From assembly GCA_020284085.1 (NCBI GenBank), contig JACEVL010005024.1, positions 682,001 through 746,000 on the forward strand: a DNA stretch of 64,000 nucleotides, in the 5' to 3' direction. This stretch comes from Aporrectodea caliginosa (taxonomy: Eukaryota; Annelida; Clitellata; Crassiclitellata; Lumbricidae). Below are positions 55,183 to 64,000 of the stretch, piece by piece. The number at the start of each line of letters is the position of its first letter. Within the stretch, counting starts at the first letter, position 1. The position numbers and the translations under genes are program-made. A model generated the notes under the pieces. It was given only the letters and a program-made list of their open reading frames with translations. It was not told the origin of the DNA and did not search any database.

Positions 55183-55616
55183 CACTGGACATCTGTGAGG
55201 ACTAGCTATTCTAGAAGTATTTTCTCCCTCACTCTGCACAATTTCATATGTTTAGGATATTCATCCCTGTGCATCATAACATTAATAATTAATTTTATGT
55301 TAGATAAGAATAATAAAAAGAATTTACATGCCATGAACGATTCACAAATGTACATAATATTATAAATACTGACTGTAACCTCACAAAACCCAAAGTAATT
55401 TGCATGTAAAAGCCAAAGTAATTCATTCAAATTTTACAAAGCATCTGGGCAAGCTTTATTCAGTAAGCACATTTCCGTATTCTTAATGATATTGTAAGTT
55501 AAAACTGTATAAATTTAGACGTGTACATGTAGTAGACAACTCATTTTTTAGCACAAATTTTCTAGACTAAATAAAGCAATATAATCACAATAGCTTATTG
55601 AATTAGCAAAATTCTC

Positions 55617-56002
55617 TTTGATACCACTAAGAGACTATTTTAATATCATTTTGAAAACAAAACCTAAGATGCAATAGGTCTTAGAATGTTGCTGTTTACT
55701 TCTGATGGAGAAAAACACCTCTTACTGTCAAAATCGTTTGTTAGAAATTGTCAGCATTTCATACTAAACCAAGGAAATTGCTGACCAAATCAGCATCTTA
55801 TTCTAAATCTGTTCTAACATTTATAAATGATACAATCAGTTTTATCTGCACATAGTGAAAACATATATACCACATAACCACATAGGTAACACATATCTAC
55901 ATGCCAGATAGTGATATATCCTATAGGTATATATAGGTACCAGTAGAAGATATCTACACGCTGTAGGTAGCACATTTCTCATGTGTATGGAGGAATTGAT
56001 TC
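55617..56002. repeat. Segment duplicated inside the intronic transposon at 57141-58142
   Basis: From TTTGATACC to GAATTGATTC it matches 57141-57445 plus 58067-58142 at roughly 90 percent by eye (for example TAGAAATTGTCAGCATTTCA in both). Lacks the transposon ends and the Helitron-like insert. Lies 3' of the Gq stop codon, so probably in its 3' UTR or flank. Confidence 0.85.
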
Positions 56003-56435
56003 TGACGTGGATCTTGCAATCACAATCTCCCATGATATTTATCTAGAAAATTGCACAACTGCACTGCTAATTTCCCTGCATGGCACAAATGTGCAATGGT
56101 GCAAACAATAGAGTAGCATAACAAATAAGAAATACTGTACATGAACCAGCTTAAGCTATTGACAATATATAACCTAATAACGACACAATTTGAATCAAGT
56201 TATAATGTCAAATTTTGTTGGAAACTTATTACTAAGCTACGGCCCATCAACTGACAAATTTCAAATACTGCCTTTATATAATATTTCTAGGTATGTGATT
56301 GACATATATCATATACCTACATATACCTAGATATTATACACTATCATAATTGATAAATTAGAAACAACTTGACATACATATAAATATACATAGCATAGGA
56401 ATAGTTATTTTAAAAACATATACAGACAAATTTTC

Positions 56436-56648
56436 CACACACACAAACACACACACACACACACACGAACTTATGCTTGTGCATGTACGTATGTGTAAAA
56501 CAGTTAGAAATTACAATAGAATGATATAAAATATCTTGTATCGAGGCACACGGCATCATATCTATCCATTCATCCACTGATCTACTCATCCGTCACTCCA
56601 TCCACCAATCTGTCAATCCATCCACCGTCCATATCTTTCCTCCATCCA
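56436..56648. repeat. (CA)n tract and degenerate (ATCC)n tract
   Basis: CA repeat at about 56436-56466, and CATCCACTGATCTACTCATC-type repeats at 56560-56648 ending 44 bases from the Gq stop codon. Both lie in the presumed 3' UTR. Confidence 0.8.
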
Positions 56649-56691
56649 TGCTCTCTGTGCTTAGGTTGCAATCACTTCTGTTGCAGTTGGA

Positions 56692-63435
<6,744 letters not shown>

Positions 63436-63439
63436 CGTG

Positions 63440-63605
63440 AAGTATGTCCTGAAGTGAACTTTTCTGTTATGCTAATTATACTCATTTTGTTTCGGTAGGT
63501 GGCACTGCTATAATCTTAAGCTATGAACTAGACTCATTTCATTTTGGTAGGTGGTACTGCTATCGCACCATATTGCCATGCTGTCTGACATGTGGCCTGC
63601 AGATG
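63440..63605 (-). repeat. Interspersed repeat, inverted copy of 29670-29812
   Basis: On the minus strand CATGGCAATATGGTGCGATA, GCAGTACCACCTACC and GAAATGAGTCTAGTTCATAG match 29740-29807 closely. A second GGTGGCACTGC unit at about 63500 mirrors the doubled unit there. Confidence 0.75.
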
Positions 63606-64000
63606 TTGTAATTGTAATTGTAATTGAACATTTGTATAGCGCCACTCGCAGATTCAGAGGTGCTCCCGACCCAGGGCTCTAACAAATAAGATAGTCTTCA
63701 GGCATTTCGAAACAGAGGAAGAGAAAGGCTGAGGAGCTCAAGACGCAATTCATGCGGAAGATGGTTCCAACTGGAGGGGTCGACATAAGCAAAGCTTCTG
63801 GATTGAGCAGTTGCACCATGCATGCGAGGGACAACCACAAGGCCTCTGGCGGCAGAGCGCAGAGCAGAGCGACCAAGGAGTGTAGAAACCGATGTGCATA
63901 AGGACTGAAGGTATGAAGGAGCTACCCGGAGCAGAGAGTTGCACATAAGTGTGAGAATTTTGAATTGAATGCGCTGGGGTACAGGAAGCCAGTGAAGAGT
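63606..64000 (-). mobile_element. CR1/L2-like LINE 3' end, cut by the window edge
   Basis: Minus-strand frame: LHWLPVPQRIQFKILTLMCN, LLRVAPSYLQSL, then RGLVVVPRMHGATAQSRSFA and DPSSWNHLPHELR, ending about 63698. This is a single open frame over some 100 codons and typical of CR1/L2 C-termini. The 3' UTR reads GGGAGCACCTCTGAATCTGC, then GGCGCTATACAAATGTTCAA, then an (ATTACA)n tail (63606-63630). The same tail closes the second unit of the dimeric SINEs. Confidence 0.88.

Overview
The window is eukaryotic, animal DNA. Coding sequence is spliced with GT/AG introns, the recognisable host genes belong to animal families, and most of the rest is transposable elements. The palindrome TAGGCCTA recurs tens of times between about 1-5 kb and 20-52 kb. 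Together with CR1/L2-type LINEs, tRNA-derived SINEs and hAT elements, this suggests a marine invertebrate, possibly a non-vertebrate deuterostome such as an echinoderm. That placement is inference.

Host genes: (1) a one-exon coding region for an ankyrin-repeat/SOCS-box (ASB-type) protein at 24540-25502 (+). (2) A four-exon gene on the minus strand (42062 down to 39459) for a 340-residue type II membrane protein with a Ser-rich stalk and a possible lipocalin-like ectodomain. (3) The last four coding exons of a Gq-class G-protein alpha subunit on the minus strand (62874 down to 56692), whose 5' exons lie beyond the window. No tRNA or rRNA gene and no CRISPR array was seen.

The most notable element is a complete, very young Ty3/gypsy-type LTR retrotransposon (7603-14708). 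Its 838-bp LTRs differ at one position that I can see, and a 4-bp CTAT target duplication flanks it. Its gag-pol frame ends after RNase H. The integrase core is missing, but a short pol-like C-terminal tail remains in another frame. Between pol and the 3' LTR lie two extra frames: a 214-residue protein that is clearly a relative of the cellular zinc-finger protein ZCCHC24, and an unrecognised acidic 195-residue protein. A consensus splice donor in the leader and a strong acceptor before the first extra frame suggest spliced subgenomic expression, as for a retroviral env.

Layout: 1-5.8 kb has no supported gene, minisatellites, a truncated TIR element, a possible solo LTR and a 419-bp TIR element. 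5.8-7.6 kb is a minisatellite split by a 1.04-kb hAT element. 7.6-14.7 kb is the LTR element. 14.7-24.3 kb holds LINE remnants, a solo LTR (16074-16872) and a 3.46-kb hAT element inserted in a LINE and itself carrying a dimeric SINE. 24.5-25.5 kb is the ASB-type gene. 25.5-38.5 kb is repeats: three more hAT copies, several LINE fragments, a LINE split cleanly by a TA-flanked transposon, and a second dimeric SINE. 38.6-42.1 kb is the membrane-protein gene. 42-55 kb is mostly unassigned DNA with a clustered AGTCGCTAAG motif, SINE and LINE remnants and microsatellites. 55-64 kb is the Gq gene with nested transposons in its introns, followed by a LINE 3' end whose tail matches the dimeric SINE.
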